A DNA stretch of 64,000 nucleotides from contig DATLRD010000115.1 of the NCBI GenBank assembly GCA_035534855.1, positions 1 to 64,000 on the forward strand. The letters run 5' to 3'. Below, in pieces: positions 51,825 to 61,203 of the stretch (positions within the stretch are counted from its first letter, which is position 1; each line of letters begins with the position of its first letter). The position numbers were made by a program, and so were the translations under genes. Source of the stretch: DATARH01 sp035534855. Its GTDB lineage: Bacteria > Pseudomonadota > Alphaproteobacteria > ATCC43930 > CGMCC-115725. The notes under the pieces were generated by a model that did not search any database, was not told where the DNA came from, and saw only the letters and a program-made list of their open reading frames with translations.

Positions 51825-52037
51825 ATGGACGAACATATCTATCGCGTGATCCAGATCGTCGGCTCTTCAGAGAAAAGCATCGACGATGCCATCCACGTGG
51901 CGATCGCCCGCGCGTCGAAAACCTTGCGCGGCCTGCGCTGGTTCGAAGTCGCGGAAACCCGCGGCCATATCGAGGATGGCAAGGTGCATCACTTCCAGGT
52001 GACGCTGAAGGTCGGCTTCACGCTCGACGAGGACTGA
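51825..52037 (+). CDS. Dodecin flavin-binding protein
   Basis: A small dodecameric flavin store or scavenger. The 70-residue product matches the family over its whole length: IYRVIQIVGSSEKSIDDAI, then LRGLRWFEVAETRG with flavin-stacking Trp39, and the last strand VHHFQVTLKVGF. The ATG follows GGGAGGGAACG. In a window with many flavin monooxygenases a flavin buffer makes sense, though dodecins are widespread. Confidence 0.95.
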   Translation: MDEHIYRVIQIVGSSEKSIDDAIHVAIARASKTLRGLRWFEVAETRGHIEDGKVHHFQVTLKVGFTLDED

Positions 52038-52052
52038 GCGCGGCGATCCCTT

Positions 52053-53117
52053 TTGCGCGTCGGACTGATCGGCGCGGGGCACGCGGCGGCGCTGCATCTG
52101 CACGCGTTGCAGCGACTCCGCTCGGCCGAAGTCACGGGGATACTCGACTGCGACCTGCCGCGGGCGGCGGCGCTCGCCGCGCGCTTCGCCCTGCCGCCCG
52201 AGGTCGCGACCGCCGACCGCTTCTATGATTTCGGCCGGCCGCACATCGTCCATATCGTTACGCCGCCTGCATCGCATTACCCGCTGGCGCTCGACGCCCT
52301 CAACCGCGGCGTCCACGTGCTGGTCGAGAAACCGCCGGCGCTGACCACCCAACAATGCGACGCGCTATGGGAATGCGCGGCAGCGCGCGGCGTGACGATC
52401 GGAGTCAACGAGAACACGGCATTCGACCCGCTGGTTCGCCGCGCTGCCGCAGCGATTGCCGCGGGTGAGGTCGGCAGGCTGCTGCACGTCGACGGAGAGT
52501 TCTCATTCGGCCTCGACCCTGACGACATCCCTGCGCCGTGGGTGGCGGAGTTGCCTGGCGGCATGCTCGAGGACCTGCTGCCGCATCTTCTCGTGACCGC
52601 CCGGGCTCTTGCCGGCGCGCGGATGGCATCGGACTTCTGGCGGCTCGGTTCGGGCGGCGGGTTGGCCCATCACCGGCACGACACGCTGCGGCTGATACTG
52701 GTCTCCGAAAGCGGGGTGACGGTGGGCCTGACCCTGTCGCTGGCAGGGCGGCCCAAGACATTTCGGCTCGCTGCGCAGGGGACGCGCGGAGCGATTCAGA
52801 TCGACCTGAGCAACATGCTCTACCAGTTGTCCCGAACCGGCGCGGGCGACGGCGCGCTGGCGCGGGGTTTCGCCGTCACAGCGGGGGCGTTCGGCGATCT
52901 CGTCCAGACCGGGCGCAACGCGCTGGCGCTCGCAGCCGGCCGGCGGGAGCGGTTCGGTGGCATGCTGCCGCTAATCCGGGCTCATCACGCGGCGCTCGCG
53001 GCGGGCGCGCCAGTGCCGGCGCCGCTGTCGCGAGCTATTGAGACCGTCCGGATCGTCCAGGCGATCTGGCCCCGCGTTGACGCTACCGCCGCTGCTGGCG
53101 GCGCAGGAAATCGATGA
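52053..53117 (+). CDS. Gfo/Idh/MocA-family oxidoreductase
   Basis: NAD(P)-dependent dehydrogenase-type protein, usually acting on sugars or related polyols. The 354-residue product has the nucleotide loop VGLIGAGHAAALHL (3-16) and the signature VLVEKPPALT (about 90-99) with the conserved EKP. The C-terminal domain is a beta-sheet. It begins at a TTG 15 bases after the dodecin stop with only a weak binding site; no better start is visible. Its 3' end overlaps the convergent hydrolase by 35 bases. Confidence 0.8.
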   Translation: MRVGLIGAGHAAALHLHALQRLRSAEVTGILDCDLPRAAALAARFALPPEVATADRFYDFGRPHIVHIVTPPASHYPLALDALNRGVHVLVEKPPALTTQQCDALWECAAARGVTIGVNENTAFDPLVRRAAAAIAAGEVGRLLHVDGEFSFGLDPDDIPAPWVAELPGGMLEDLLPHLLVTARALAGARMASDFWRLGSGGGLAHHRHDTLRLILVSESGVTVGLTLSLAGRPKTFRLAAQGTRGAIQIDLSNMLYQLSRTGAGDGALARGFAVTAGAFGDLVQTGRNALALAAGRRERFGGMLPLIRAHHAALAAGAPVPAPLSRAIETVRIVQAIWPRVDATAAAGGAGNR

Positions 53118-53922
53118 AGATCGCGGCGAGCAGGCCTTCCTTGGCGTCCCAGTCCTCGAACGCGACATCGACATCCATGCGGTCCTCGGCCAGCACTTCG
53201 TGGTACTCGCTGTTCGGCATCAGCCGGTGTGCTGCCTGGCCGGGGGGGCGCGGGTGCACCCGGTCGTTGCCGGGGATGATGCAGGCCGGCACCACCATCG
53301 AGCGCAGATCGGCCGGCGACAGCCCGATTACCGCGTGATCCGACCCGGCATTGAAGCTCTGCTGCCAGCGGGTCATGCGGGCGATGAAATCCTGCTTGTC
53401 CATCGCCATCAGCACGTCGCGGCTCTTCGGGTTGGCCTTGCTGACTTCGGTCCAGTGCTCCATCGCGCACACCGCCGCCATGCCGCCCTGTTGCGCCGCT
53501 GCGATGTGCGCGCCGTAATACTGGTCGCTGAGGCGCTTGGCGGCATAGGCGCCGCCGGTGACGCGCCACAACAAGAGGCCGCGCACGTCCTCGGGCCGGC
53601 GCAGCGTCAGGATCATCGCCAGCCGGCACCCCGACGAACTGCCGCCGATATAGGCCGGCAGCGCGTCGATGCTTTTCAGCAGCTCGTGCAAATCCTCGGC
53701 CCACAAATCGTTTTCGCTGTCGCCCTCGATCGCCACGCTCGAGGCACCGGTGTTGCGCCGGTCATACACGACGACGCGATAGCCGGCCTCGGCGATCTTC
53801 TCGCCGAGCGAGCGCACCGAAACCGCGCCGCGCCGTCCGCCGGGCTGCAGCGCGACAAACGGGCCGCGATCGCCGAGCACCTCGTAATGCAGCTCGATAC
53901 CGCGGATTTTGGCGACTTGCAT
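53083..53922 (-). CDS. Alpha/beta hydrolase
   Basis: A 279-residue hydrolase, probably an esterase or C-C hydrolase. The oxyanion strand is VALQPGG (23-29), the VYDRRNTGAS loop (52-61) is typical, and the nucleophile elbow GGSSSG puts Ser96 in a GxSxG pattern. Candidate acid and base residues lie in GNDRVHP and EVLAEDRMD. ATG 53922 follows GGGAGGAACAGC. It is divergent from a luciferase-like gene across 79 bases. The substrate is not predictable. Confidence 0.82.
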   Translation of the reverse strand: MQVAKIRGIELHYEVLGDRGPFVALQPGGRRGAVSVRSLGEKIAEAGYRVVVYDRRNTGASSVAIEGDSENDLWAEDLHELLKSIDALPAYIGGSSSGCRLAMILTLRRPEDVRGLLLWRVTGGAYAAKRLSDQYYGAHIAAAQQGGMAAVCAMEHWTEVSKANPKSRDVLMAMDKQDFIARMTRWQQSFNAGSDHAVIGLSPADLRSMVVPACIIPGNDRVHPRPPGQAAHRLMPNSEYHEVLAEDRMDVDVAFEDWDAKEGLLAAIFIDFLRRQQRR

Positions 53923-54001
53923 GCTGTTCCTCCCCTGGTCGCAAGCGCGAAGCGGCGGCATGTTAGCGACATCAGCAATCGCGCGACAGTGACCCGGGCA
54001 C

Positions 54002-54997
54002 ATGCAAGTCGGTTTCTTTTTCTGGCCGTTCACTCCCGATCTCGTGCGCCGGATGGCCGAGGCCGCCGACCGCTACGGCTTCGACCTGATCGGCATCGCC
54101 GACACGCCGGGCAACGCGATGGACCCGTGGGTGGCGGCGACGCTGACCGCCGGCATCGTCGAGCGCGCGCGGATCGCGCTGTGCGTCACCAACCTCGAAT
54201 CACGGCACCCGGCAGTGACGGCGGCGGCCACCGCCTCGCTCGATCTGCTGGCACCGGGGCGTGCGATCCTCGGGCTCGGCACCGGGCACAGCGGCACGCG
54301 CAATCTCGGCCTCGGCCGTTCCGGCACGAGGCAGATGGCGGCCGGTGCCGATTTCGTCCGCGCGCTGCTGCGCGGCGAGCCGGCCGGCTGGCAGGGTGGC
54401 GAGGCGCAGCTGCCGTGGGTAAGGCGCGCGAGCCCGGTATTCCTCGCCGCCTCGGGTCCGAAATCGCTCACGGTCGCCGGGGCGCACGGCGACGGCGCGT
54501 TTGTCAATTTCGGCATTGCCGCCGAAAACATGACCGCGACCGAGGCGGCGGTGGTCGCCGCCGCGCAGGCCGCCGGCCGCGACCCCGGCGCGGTCGAAAT
54601 CTGGCAGATCGCCGCGCTTGATTGCCACCGCGACGGCGCCGCCTCGCGGCAGCGGGTCGGCGCGATCCTCGCCTTTATGGCCGCCGGCTACATCCTGCAG
54701 GGCGACCTCGCCGCCCGCGGGGTGCCAGCCGAGCTGCACGAGGCGATCGGAGAATTGCGCCGGCGCTACAGCACAAGGCCGGGCGCCGCCGACGCCGCGC
54801 TGGTCGACGAGCTGGGCCTGTTCGACTACCTGGCGCGCCGGTTTGCGGTGTTCGGCACGCCGGATGCGTGCCGGGCGCAGGTACTGGCGGCGCAGGCGGC
54901 GGGGCTGAGGCGCGTGATGTTTACGGTCAGCCTCGCCGCCGATCCGGTCGCGACGGTCGAGCTGTTCGGCCGCGAGGTGCTGCCGGCGCTGCGCTAA
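54002..54997 (+). CDS. LLM-class flavin-dependent oxidoreductase, F420/mer-like
   Basis: A 331-residue TIM-barrel of the bacterial luciferase superfamily. It may use FMNH2 or coenzyme F420. Family parts: FGFDLIGIADTPGNAMDPWV, then ILGLGTGHSGTRNLGL and AASGPKSLTVAGAHGDGAF. It is shorter than the NtaA-type members further right and lacks their long insertions, so it belongs to a different branch. It precedes a fumarylacetoacetase-like gene by about 150 bases. Substrate unknown. Confidence 0.82.
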   Translation: MQVGFFFWPFTPDLVRRMAEAADRYGFDLIGIADTPGNAMDPWVAATLTAGIVERARIALCVTNLESRHPAVTAAATASLDLLAPGRAILGLGTGHSGTRNLGLGRSGTRQMAAGADFVRALLRGEPAGWQGGEAQLPWVRRASPVFLAASGPKSLTVAGAHGDGAFVNFGIAAENMTATEAAVVAAAQAAGRDPGAVEIWQIAALDCHRDGAASRQRVGAILAFMAAGYILQGDLAARGVPAELHEAIGELRRRYSTRPGAADAALVDELGLFDYLARRFAVFGTPDACRAQVLAAQAAGLRRVMFTVSLAADPVATVELFGREVLPALR

Positions 54998-55148
54998 TTC
55001 CCGGCGGCGCCGGCCCGCGCGTCGGCCGCGGGCACGGAAATAGCCGGTTCTCCCGCGTCCGCTAAGCGGTATAAGCTCTCGCCCGAAGACGCCGGCGGGG
55101 AGGCCTGCCTGGCTCGAAAGGCTCGAAAGACGGGCGAGGGAGCTCCAG

Positions 55149-56096
55149 ATGAAGTTACTGTATTTCGATGATTACAAGCTCGGCGTGCTCAAGGGCAATG
55201 CCGTGGTCGACGTGTCGGCGGTGGTCCAGGATATCCCGCATACCGGGCCGGGCGACCTGATGAACGGGCTGATTGAGCGGTTCGACACCTACCGCCCGAA
55301 GATCGAGGCGGCGGTGGCGAAAGGCACCGGCGTGCCGCTGTCGAGCGTCAAGATCCGCCCGCCGCTGCCCAAGCCGACGACGATCGACTGCATGGCCGTC
55401 AACTACATGGAAGACGGCACCCGCAGCGCCCCGGCGCCGATCAACGCGTTCCACAAGAGCCCGAGCGCGATCATCGGCGAAGGCGACACGATGGTGTTGC
55501 CCGACGTGCCGGCGCCGATCTTCGAGGGCGAGGCCGAGATGGCCGTCGTCATCGGCAAGAAGGCGACCAATCTTTCCGAAGACCAGGTGATGGACCACAT
55601 CTTCGGCTACACCAACTTCATCGACGGCTCTGCGCGCGGTTTGCCGCCGCCGGGCAACGTGTTCTTCCAGATGAAGTCGCGCGACACCTTTGCGCCGATC
55701 GGCCCGTTCCTCGTCACCAAGGACGAGATCAAGGACCCGCAGAAGCTGCAGATCCGGCTGTGGAACAACGGCCAGCTGATGCAGAACTTCAATACCGACG
55801 ACATGGGCCACAGCATCAAGAAGTCGGTGGCGTGGCTGACCTCGATCCACACGCTGGTCCCCGGCGACATCGTCGCCACCGGCACCAACCATCGCGGGCT
55901 CAACCCGTTCATGGACGGCGACAAGATCGAGCTCGAAACCGAAGGCCTCGGCAAGCTGACCTTCAGCGTCCGCGACGACCTCAAGCGCACCTGGGCCCGC
56001 AAGACCCGGCTGCAATGCCACGAAGAGGCGAACGAAAAAACCCCGGGCGCCTACCCGGACTTCACCAAGCAGCTGACGGGCAAATACGCAAAGTAG
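55149..56096 (+). CDS. Fumarylacetoacetate hydrolase family protein
   Basis: A metal-dependent enzyme of the FAH fold that splits or hydrates/decarboxylates 2-oxo acids from ring breakdown. The 315-residue product has the metal triad region FEGEAEMAVVIGKKA (Glu126, Glu128), the GYTNFIDGSARGL loop and GDIVATGTNHRG. Arg157-type residues are partly changed (DGSARG in place of the common NDVSARD). The start follows GAGGGAG. It stands alone between two repeats and may serve any of the catabolic clusters. Confidence 0.88.
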   Translation: MKLLYFDDYKLGVLKGNAVVDVSAVVQDIPHTGPGDLMNGLIERFDTYRPKIEAAVAKGTGVPLSSVKIRPPLPKPTTIDCMAVNYMEDGTRSAPAPINAFHKSPSAIIGEGDTMVLPDVPAPIFEGEAEMAVVIGKKATNLSEDQVMDHIFGYTNFIDGSARGLPPPGNVFFQMKSRDTFAPIGPFLVTKDEIKDPQKLQIRLWNNGQLMQNFNTDDMGHSIKKSVAWLTSIHTLVPGDIVATGTNHRGLNPFMDGDKIELETEGLGKLTFSVRDDLKRTWARKTRLQCHEEANEKTPGAYPDFTKQLTGKYAK

Positions 56097-56124
56097 ACGG
56101 CAAGCCCCGCCTCCGCTCACACTC

Positions 56125-56150
56125 CCTCTCCCCGTTCACGGGGAGAGGGC
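56125..56150. repeat. Short perfect hairpin, REP-like
   Basis: CCCTCTCCCCG (56125-56135) and its complement (56140-56150), loop TTCA, followed by GGGTGAGGG. It closely resembles the element at 21669 and lies 28 bases after the FAH-family stop, where it may act as transcript end. Confidence 0.6.
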
Positions 56151-56295
56151 TGGGTGAGGGGCTGATCGGGCGTCCGGGCTCGGCGCCCCATTGTTGCGGG
56201 CACCGATGTAATTCGGTTCCGACGTCACCAGACAGGGCCTCACCCACCCCGGCGGTGCCGAGTGGCCGCGGTTCGACCGGTGAATCGCCGGGTCG

Positions 56296-56583
56296 CTACC
56301 GGCACTCGGGCAGGCGCAGCAGGTTCTCGGGCTGCAGCCCGTCAACCTCGGTCTTGATGTATTTGCGGCCGTATTTGCTGGTGGCGACGACGACGTCCCA
56401 CCGACGCCCGGCATCGGCGACGAAAAACTGCCAGCGGCCCTCCTCGATGCCTTCGATCGCCGCCGCTTCGCTGATCTTCCACCACGAACCGTCGCGGTTG
56501 ACCCCGCCGACCTGGCGCAGCCGCTGATGGTGGTTCAGGAACTCGCTTCTGGTAACGCAGCAGATCTGGTAGCGCGATGTCAT
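56296..56583 (-). CDS. DUF3892-like small protein
   Basis: A 95-residue product matching the pattern of the DUF3892 family: ICCVTRSEFLNHHQRLRQVG near the N-terminus, a central EAAAIEGIEEGRWQFFVAD and the C-terminal YIKTEVDGLQPENLLRLPEC. The family is small, cytoplasmic and without a known role. The ATG at 56583 is clear. It lies downstream of the 2-oxoglutarate dioxygenase gene in the same direction with a 48-base gap, so it may be co-transcribed. Confidence 0.75.
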   Translation of the reverse strand: MTSRYQICCVTRSEFLNHHQRLRQVGGVNRDGSWWKISEAAAIEGIEEGRWQFFVADAGRRWDVVVATSKYGRKYIKTEVDGLQPENLLRLPECR

Positions 56584-56631
56584 CGCGGTGCCGACAACCC
56601 CAACATTCCCTTCAGTAGAATTACCACACCC

Positions 56632-57354
56632 TCATTCGCGCCGAAAGGTCACGACCAGCACGTCGCGGTGGCCCGGCAGCGCCGGGTCGAGCGGCGAGAC
56701 CGGGGTCACGCCGTGATACACCCGGTTGTCGTCGGTGAACGCGGCGTCGAGCGGTTCGGTCAGCGTGAAGCTGCCGAGTTCGTTCCTGGCGAGGTCGTGG
56801 ATCGAGGTTTCGCCGCTGGCGATGTTGACCCGGTTGACCAGCAGCACGAGCACCCAGTCGACGCCGTCGCGGTGCATCCCTTCTGGGGTCGGCTTGCCGG
56901 ACTGGCCCTGGCGCGCCTCGATGCGGAACTGGTGGGTCTCGATATGCCACGAGGCCGGGCGCACATCAGACGGGGTCAGCCGGGTGAACAGGTCGTGGCA
57001 GGCGCCCAGGATCGCGCGCAACGCCGGGTGGCGCGCGGCCGCCTCGGTCACCGGGTCGAACCAGCGCTCTATGCCGCCATTGAGCGGGTTGTAATCGCGG
57101 CTCTGATAGTGCGGCTGGTGTGGCTTGCGCTCGATCCCGTGCCCGCTGCCGCGAAACGCGGCAAAGCGGCGGCGGCGATAGCGCCCGCCATCGGCCATGA
57201 ACATGTCGACGCCGAGGTCGTCCCAGGTCCGGGCAAAGCTTTCCCAGTCGCGCAGGCCGCCCGCCGCCAGCAGCGCCTGCATTTCCGGCGCGCGCATATA
57301 GGCAAACCCGGTGCGGCGAATCTGCTCGGCGATCGGGGCCAGCGCGTCGGTCAT
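56632..57354 (-). CDS. 2-oxoglutarate/Fe(II) dioxygenase, BsmA/IDO type
   Basis: A 240-residue hydroxylase of the family that contains L-isoleucine 4-hydroxylase and BsmA. The iron facial triad is visible: H161-R-D163 in GMHRDGVDW and the distal His214 in VYHGVTPV; an Arg near the C-terminus (VLVVTFRRE) would bind 2-oxoglutarate. The N-terminal helical part (MTDALAPIAEQIRRTGFAY) is typical. A free or bound amino acid is the likely substrate. A DUF3892-like gene follows. Confidence 0.83.
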   Translation of the reverse strand: MTDALAPIAEQIRRTGFAYMRAPEMQALLAAGGLRDWESFARTWDDLGVDMFMADGGRYRRRRFAAFRGSGHGIERKPHQPHYQSRDYNPLNGGIERWFDPVTEAAARHPALRAILGACHDLFTRLTPSDVRPASWHIETHQFRIEARQGQSGKPTPEGMHRDGVDWVLVLLVNRVNIASGETSIHDLARNELGSFTLTEPLDAAFTDDNRVYHGVTPVSPLDPALPGHRDVLVVTFRRE

Positions 57355-57544
57355 CGGCGCTCCTTGGTATTGTACATTAGATGGTCAGCCGCGGTCGCGC
57401 GGCCGTGCGGTTTTGGGCAGTCTAGCGCAATAACCTCGGCGCCGGTCGCGTGTCGCTTGCCGGAACGGCCGGTCGGTGCCTACGCTTTGCCGGGCGCGCG
57501 GCGGGGCGCGAGCGGCCATGGGTCTGCGATCGAGGATCAACACG

Positions 57545-58879
57545 ATGAAACGGCAATTGCATCTCAATCTGTTCATTCACAGCCGCGGCCATCACGAGGC
57601 GTCGTGGCGTCACCCCGGCACCTCGCCGGTCGCGCTGACCGACATCGGCTACTATCAGGATCTGGCGCGGCGGGCCGAGGCGGCCAAATTCGATTCGATC
57701 TTTCTCGCCGATCAGCTGGCGCTTGGCGAAGACGCGGCACAGGCGGCGCGCACCTGGCTCGAGCCGATCACCGTGCTCGCGGCGCTGGCGGTGTCGACCA
57801 GCCGGATCGGGCTGATCGCGACCGCGTCGACAACCTATAGCGAACCGTTCAACCTCGCCCGCCAGTTCGCCTCGATCGACCATATCAGCAACGGCCGTGC
57901 GGCGTGGAACATCGTCACCTCGTGGCTGGCGACCGCGGCGCGCAATTTCGGCAGCGCCGGGCAGGTCAGCCATGACGACCGCTATGCCCGCGGCGAGGAA
58001 TTCATGGCCGTGGTCGAGGCGCTGTGGGACAGCTGGGCGACCGACGCGGTGGTCGACGACCGCGCCGGCGGAATTTACGCGCGCGCCGACCGCATCCGCC
58101 CGATCAACCACCGCGGCGATTTCTATCAGGTCGCCGGGCCGCTCAACATGCCGCGCTGCCCGCAGGGGCGGCCGGTGCTGGTGCAGGCCGGCTCGTCCGA
58201 TACCGGCCGCCGGTTCGCGGCGCGTCATGCCGAGGCGGTGTTCACCGCCCATATGGCCAAGGCGACCGCGCAGGAATTTCATGCCGATCTGAAAAACCTG
58301 GCACGGGCCGAGGGACGCGACCCGAGCCAGGTGCTGATCCTGCCCGGCTTGAGCCCGATGATCGCCGGCACCGAGGCCGAGGCGCAGCGCCTGGCGAGCG
58401 AGACCAACGACCTGACCGACCCGGAGGTCGGGCGCAAGCGCCTGTCGGGCCGGTTCGGCGGGCACGATTTCTCGCACTTGCCGCTCGACAAGCCGCTGTC
58501 GCCTGGGGATTTTCCCGATCCGGGGACGGTGCAGGCGGCGCGCAGCCGCACCGAGGTCATCATCAACCTCGTCCGGCGCGACAAGCTGACGCTGCGCCAG
58601 CTGCTCGGCTACCTCGCCGGGGCGCGCGGGCATTACGTAACCGCCGGCACGCCCGAGCAGATTGCCGCGCTGATCGAGGACTGGTTCAACGACGGCGCGG
58701 CGGACGGGTTCAACGTGATGCCCCCGCTGCTGCCGCTGCAATTCGATGCGTTCGCCGCCGAGGTCGTGCCGATCCTGCAACGCCGAGGCCTGTTCCGCAG
58801 CGAATACGAGGGCACGATGCTGCGCCACCATTACGGGCTCGACTGGCCGCAGAGCCAATTCGCCGCCGCGGCGGAATAG
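57545..58879 (+). CDS. NtaA/SnaA/DszA-type flavin monooxygenase, copy 1
   Basis: A 444-residue LLM-class monooxygenase that uses FMNH2 from a separate reductase, like nitrilotriacetate or dibenzothiophene-sulfone monooxygenase. Signatures: FDSIFLADQLALG, IGLIATASTTYSEPFNLARQ, DHISNGRAAWNIVTSW, and QGRPVLVQAGSSDTGRRFAA. The C-terminal RRGLFRSEYEGTMLRHHYGL closes the barrel. ATG 57545 follows GAGG. It lies just ahead of a TauE-like exporter and two further family members, suggesting oxidation of an organosulfur or amino-carboxylate compound. Confidence 0.9.
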   Translation: MKRQLHLNLFIHSRGHHEASWRHPGTSPVALTDIGYYQDLARRAEAAKFDSIFLADQLALGEDAAQAARTWLEPITVLAALAVSTSRIGLIATASTTYSEPFNLARQFASIDHISNGRAAWNIVTSWLATAARNFGSAGQVSHDDRYARGEEFMAVVEALWDSWATDAVVDDRAGGIYARADRIRPINHRGDFYQVAGPLNMPRCPQGRPVLVQAGSSDTGRRFAARHAEAVFTAHMAKATAQEFHADLKNLARAEGRDPSQVLILPGLSPMIAGTEAEAQRLASETNDLTDPEVGRKRLSGRFGGHDFSHLPLDKPLSPGDFPDPGTVQAARSRTEVIINLVRRDKLTLRQLLGYLAGARGHYVTAGTPEQIAALIEDWFNDGAADGFNVMPPLLPLQFDAFAAEVVPILQRRGLFRSEYEGTMLRHHYGLDWPQSQFAAAAE

Positions 58880-58978
58880 GCCGCACGCCCTTCTGCCGTT
58901 CCCGGCGTCGCGCTCGCCGGTCCCACTCCTGCGGTCCGTGACGAAGCATCGCCCTTAGCGGGCCGGGAATTCTGCAGA

Positions 58979-59725
58979 ATGTTCTCTTTGTCCTTCTTCG
59001 GCCTCGCGTTCTACGCGCTGGTGCTGATCGGCGCGTTCGCGGTGCGCAGCGCCGCGGGGTTCGGGGCGGTGCTGGTCGCGGTGCCGATGCTCGCCTTCAT
59101 CCTGCCGATGACCACCGCAGTCCCGGTGGCGAGCGCGCTCGCCGTGGTCACCTCGATCCGCTACGTCAGCCGCGACTGGCGCCACATCGCGTGGCGGCAA
59201 TTTGCGATCATCTCGCTGTACACAATCATCGGCATCTGCGTGGGATTTTATTTTCTGAGGATACTGGACGAGCACACGTTGCGGCGCGGTCTCGCGTTCT
59301 TCCTGATCATTTATTCCATTTATGTTTTGTCGACCGGAGGCATGCCTCCGGCGTTGTCGTCCCGCTGGCACAGTGCCCTGGCCGCCTGTGCCGGCATTCT
59401 CGGCGGCTTTTTCGGCGCCTTGTTCGGGGGCGGAGTCGGCCCGATTTATGTAATTTATTTCAACATCTTGCGCCTGGAGCGCGACGCGTTCCGGGCGACC
59501 ATGACCACGGTCATGCTGGTGAGCGCCGCGGCGCGGATCGTCGGATACGCCAGTTTCGGGTTCTACGCCGGCTCGACCCTCCCCCTGTTGGCGCTCGGGT
59601 TGCCGCTCGTCGCGATCGGCTCGTGGCTCGGCGATCGCCTCGCCTACATCCTCAACCCGCGGCGGTTCAGCTTCTTCATCGGCGGGCTTGTAATGGTGAG
59701 CGGGGTCGCTCTGCTGTTCAAGTAG
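58979..59725 (+). CDS. TauE/SafE-family anion exporter
   Basis: An integral membrane protein of 248 residues and about eight segments, often a sulfite or sulfoacetate exporter. The paired family motifs are visible: AGFGAVLVAVPMLAFILPM (about 26-44) and GILGGFFGALFGGGVGPIY (about 138-156). It lies between NtaA/DszA-type monooxygenases, so it could remove sulfite set free by C-S cleavage. The stop overlaps that of the convergent monooxygenase by 8 bases. Confidence 0.87.
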   Translation: MFSLSFFGLAFYALVLIGAFAVRSAAGFGAVLVAVPMLAFILPMTTAVPVASALAVVTSIRYVSRDWRHIAWRQFAIISLYTIIGICVGFYFLRILDEHTLRRGLAFFLIIYSIYVLSTGGMPPALSSRWHSALAACAGILGGFFGALFGGGVGPIYVIYFNILRLERDAFRATMTTVMLVSAAARIVGYASFGFYAGSTLPLLALGLPLVAIGSWLGDRLAYILNPRRFSFFIGGLVMVSGVALLFK

Positions 59726-61052
59726 CCGGGGGAAAGAACCGGTTGTTCGGCCGCGGCAGGCCGAGGTTTTCGCGCAGCGTCTCGCCCTCGTATTCGCGGC
59801 GGAAGAGGCCGCGGCGCTGCAGCTCAGGCACCACCCGGTCGACAAACTCGTCGAGCCCGCCCGGCACCCACGGGAACATGATGTTGAACCCGTCGCAGGC
59901 GTCGCTGTAGAGCCACTCCTCCATCTGGTCGGCGATCGTCTTCGGCGTGCCGACCATCGCCAGCCCGCCATAGCTCCCGGCGATCTGCGCCAGTTGGCGT
60001 ACGGTCAGGTTGTCGCGCCGGGCGCGGTCGATGACCCGCTGCCGCCCCGATTTGCTGGCGTTGCTCTCGGGGATGTCGGGCAGTGGCCCGTCGAGGTCAA
60101 AGGTCGCGGCGTCGTGGCCGAGCGCGATCGACAGCGAGGCGATGCCGCTGTCGGGGTGGACAAGGCTGTCGAGCAGCGCGCGCTTTTCACGCGCCTCCTT
60201 CACCGTCTCGCCGGTGACGACGAGGCAGCCGGGCAGGATCTTGATGTGGTCGGGGTCGCGCCCGGCGGCCTTGGCCCGTCCTTTGACGTCGGCATAATAG
60301 GCGCGCGCATCCTCGATGCGGCCGCCGCTGGCAAATACCATCTCGGCGGTCTCGGCGGCGAGCTGGCGACCGGCATCCGACGCGCCGGCCTGGACGATGA
60401 CCGGCCAGCCCTGTATCGGCCGGGCTATGTTGAGCGGTCCGCGCACCGACAGGAACTCGCCCTCGTGGTCGAGCACATGCATCCGGTCGGGGTCGAAATA
60501 GATGCCCTCTTCGACATTGCGGACAAAGGCGTCTTCGGCCCAGCTGTCCCACAGCCCGGTCACGACCTCGTAAAACTCGCGGGCGCGGCGATAGCGCTCG
60601 CCGTGCTCCATGTGCTCGGTCAGCCCGAAATTGAGCGCCGCGTCGGGGTTCGAGGTGGTGACCAGGTTCCACCCGGCCCGCCCGCCGCTGATATGGTCGA
60701 GCGAAGCAAAACGCCGCGCGATCATGTAGGCCGGCTCGAATGTCGTCGAGGCGGTGGCGATCAGGCCGATATGCTCGGTCTTCATCGCCAGCGCCGGCAA
60801 CAGCGTCAGCGGGTCGAACGAGGTCACCGTCGCGCTGCGCTTCAGCGCCGCCATCGGCATGTTGAGCACCGCCAGGTGGTCGGCCATGAACCACGCGTCG
60901 AAGCGCCCAGCCTCGAGCTTTTGCGCAAAGCGGATCAGGTGGTCGAGGTTGAAGTTTGCGTCTGGCGCGGCGCCGGGATAGCGCCACCACGCCGTATGGA
61001 TGCCGACCGGGCGCATAAACGCGCCCAAACGCAATTGCCGTGCTGCCGCCAT
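59718..61052 (-). CDS. NtaA/SnaA/DszA-type flavin monooxygenase, copy 2
   Basis: A 444-residue relative of copy 1: FDAWFMADHLAVLNMPMAAL, IGLIATASTTFEPAYMIARR, DHISGGRAGWNLVTTSNPDA and QGWPVIVQAGASDAGRQLAA. The C-terminus (RREYEGETLRENLGLPRPNN) has the same layout. ATG 61052 follows GGGAGCAGCACG. It is on the opposite strand from copies 1 and 3, convergent with the exporter gene and divergent from copy 3 across about 150 bases, so copies 2 and 3 may share control. Confidence 0.9.
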   Translation of the reverse strand: MAAARQLRLGAFMRPVGIHTAWWRYPGAAPDANFNLDHLIRFAQKLEAGRFDAWFMADHLAVLNMPMAALKRSATVTSFDPLTLLPALAMKTEHIGLIATASTTFEPAYMIARRFASLDHISGGRAGWNLVTTSNPDAALNFGLTEHMEHGERYRRAREFYEVVTGLWDSWAEDAFVRNVEEGIYFDPDRMHVLDHEGEFLSVRGPLNIARPIQGWPVIVQAGASDAGRQLAAETAEMVFASGGRIEDARAYYADVKGRAKAAGRDPDHIKILPGCLVVTGETVKEAREKRALLDSLVHPDSGIASLSIALGHDAATFDLDGPLPDIPESNASKSGRQRVIDRARRDNLTVRQLAQIAGSYGGLAMVGTPKTIADQMEEWLYSDACDGFNIMFPWVPGGLDEFVDRVVPELQRRGLFRREYEGETLRENLGLPRPNNRFFPPAT

Positions 61053-61203
61053 CGTGCTGCTCCCGTGTATCCCGAAGCGGAAGTTGGTTACATTATCGCA
61101 TGTGGGCGTCTTGCCGGCGAAGGCCGGTACCCACGGCAGAAGTCTCGGCCGGCGCCGGGGCGGCGCCAGTCTTGATACCGCGAACTTTGGGAAGGCGGTA
61201 GGA

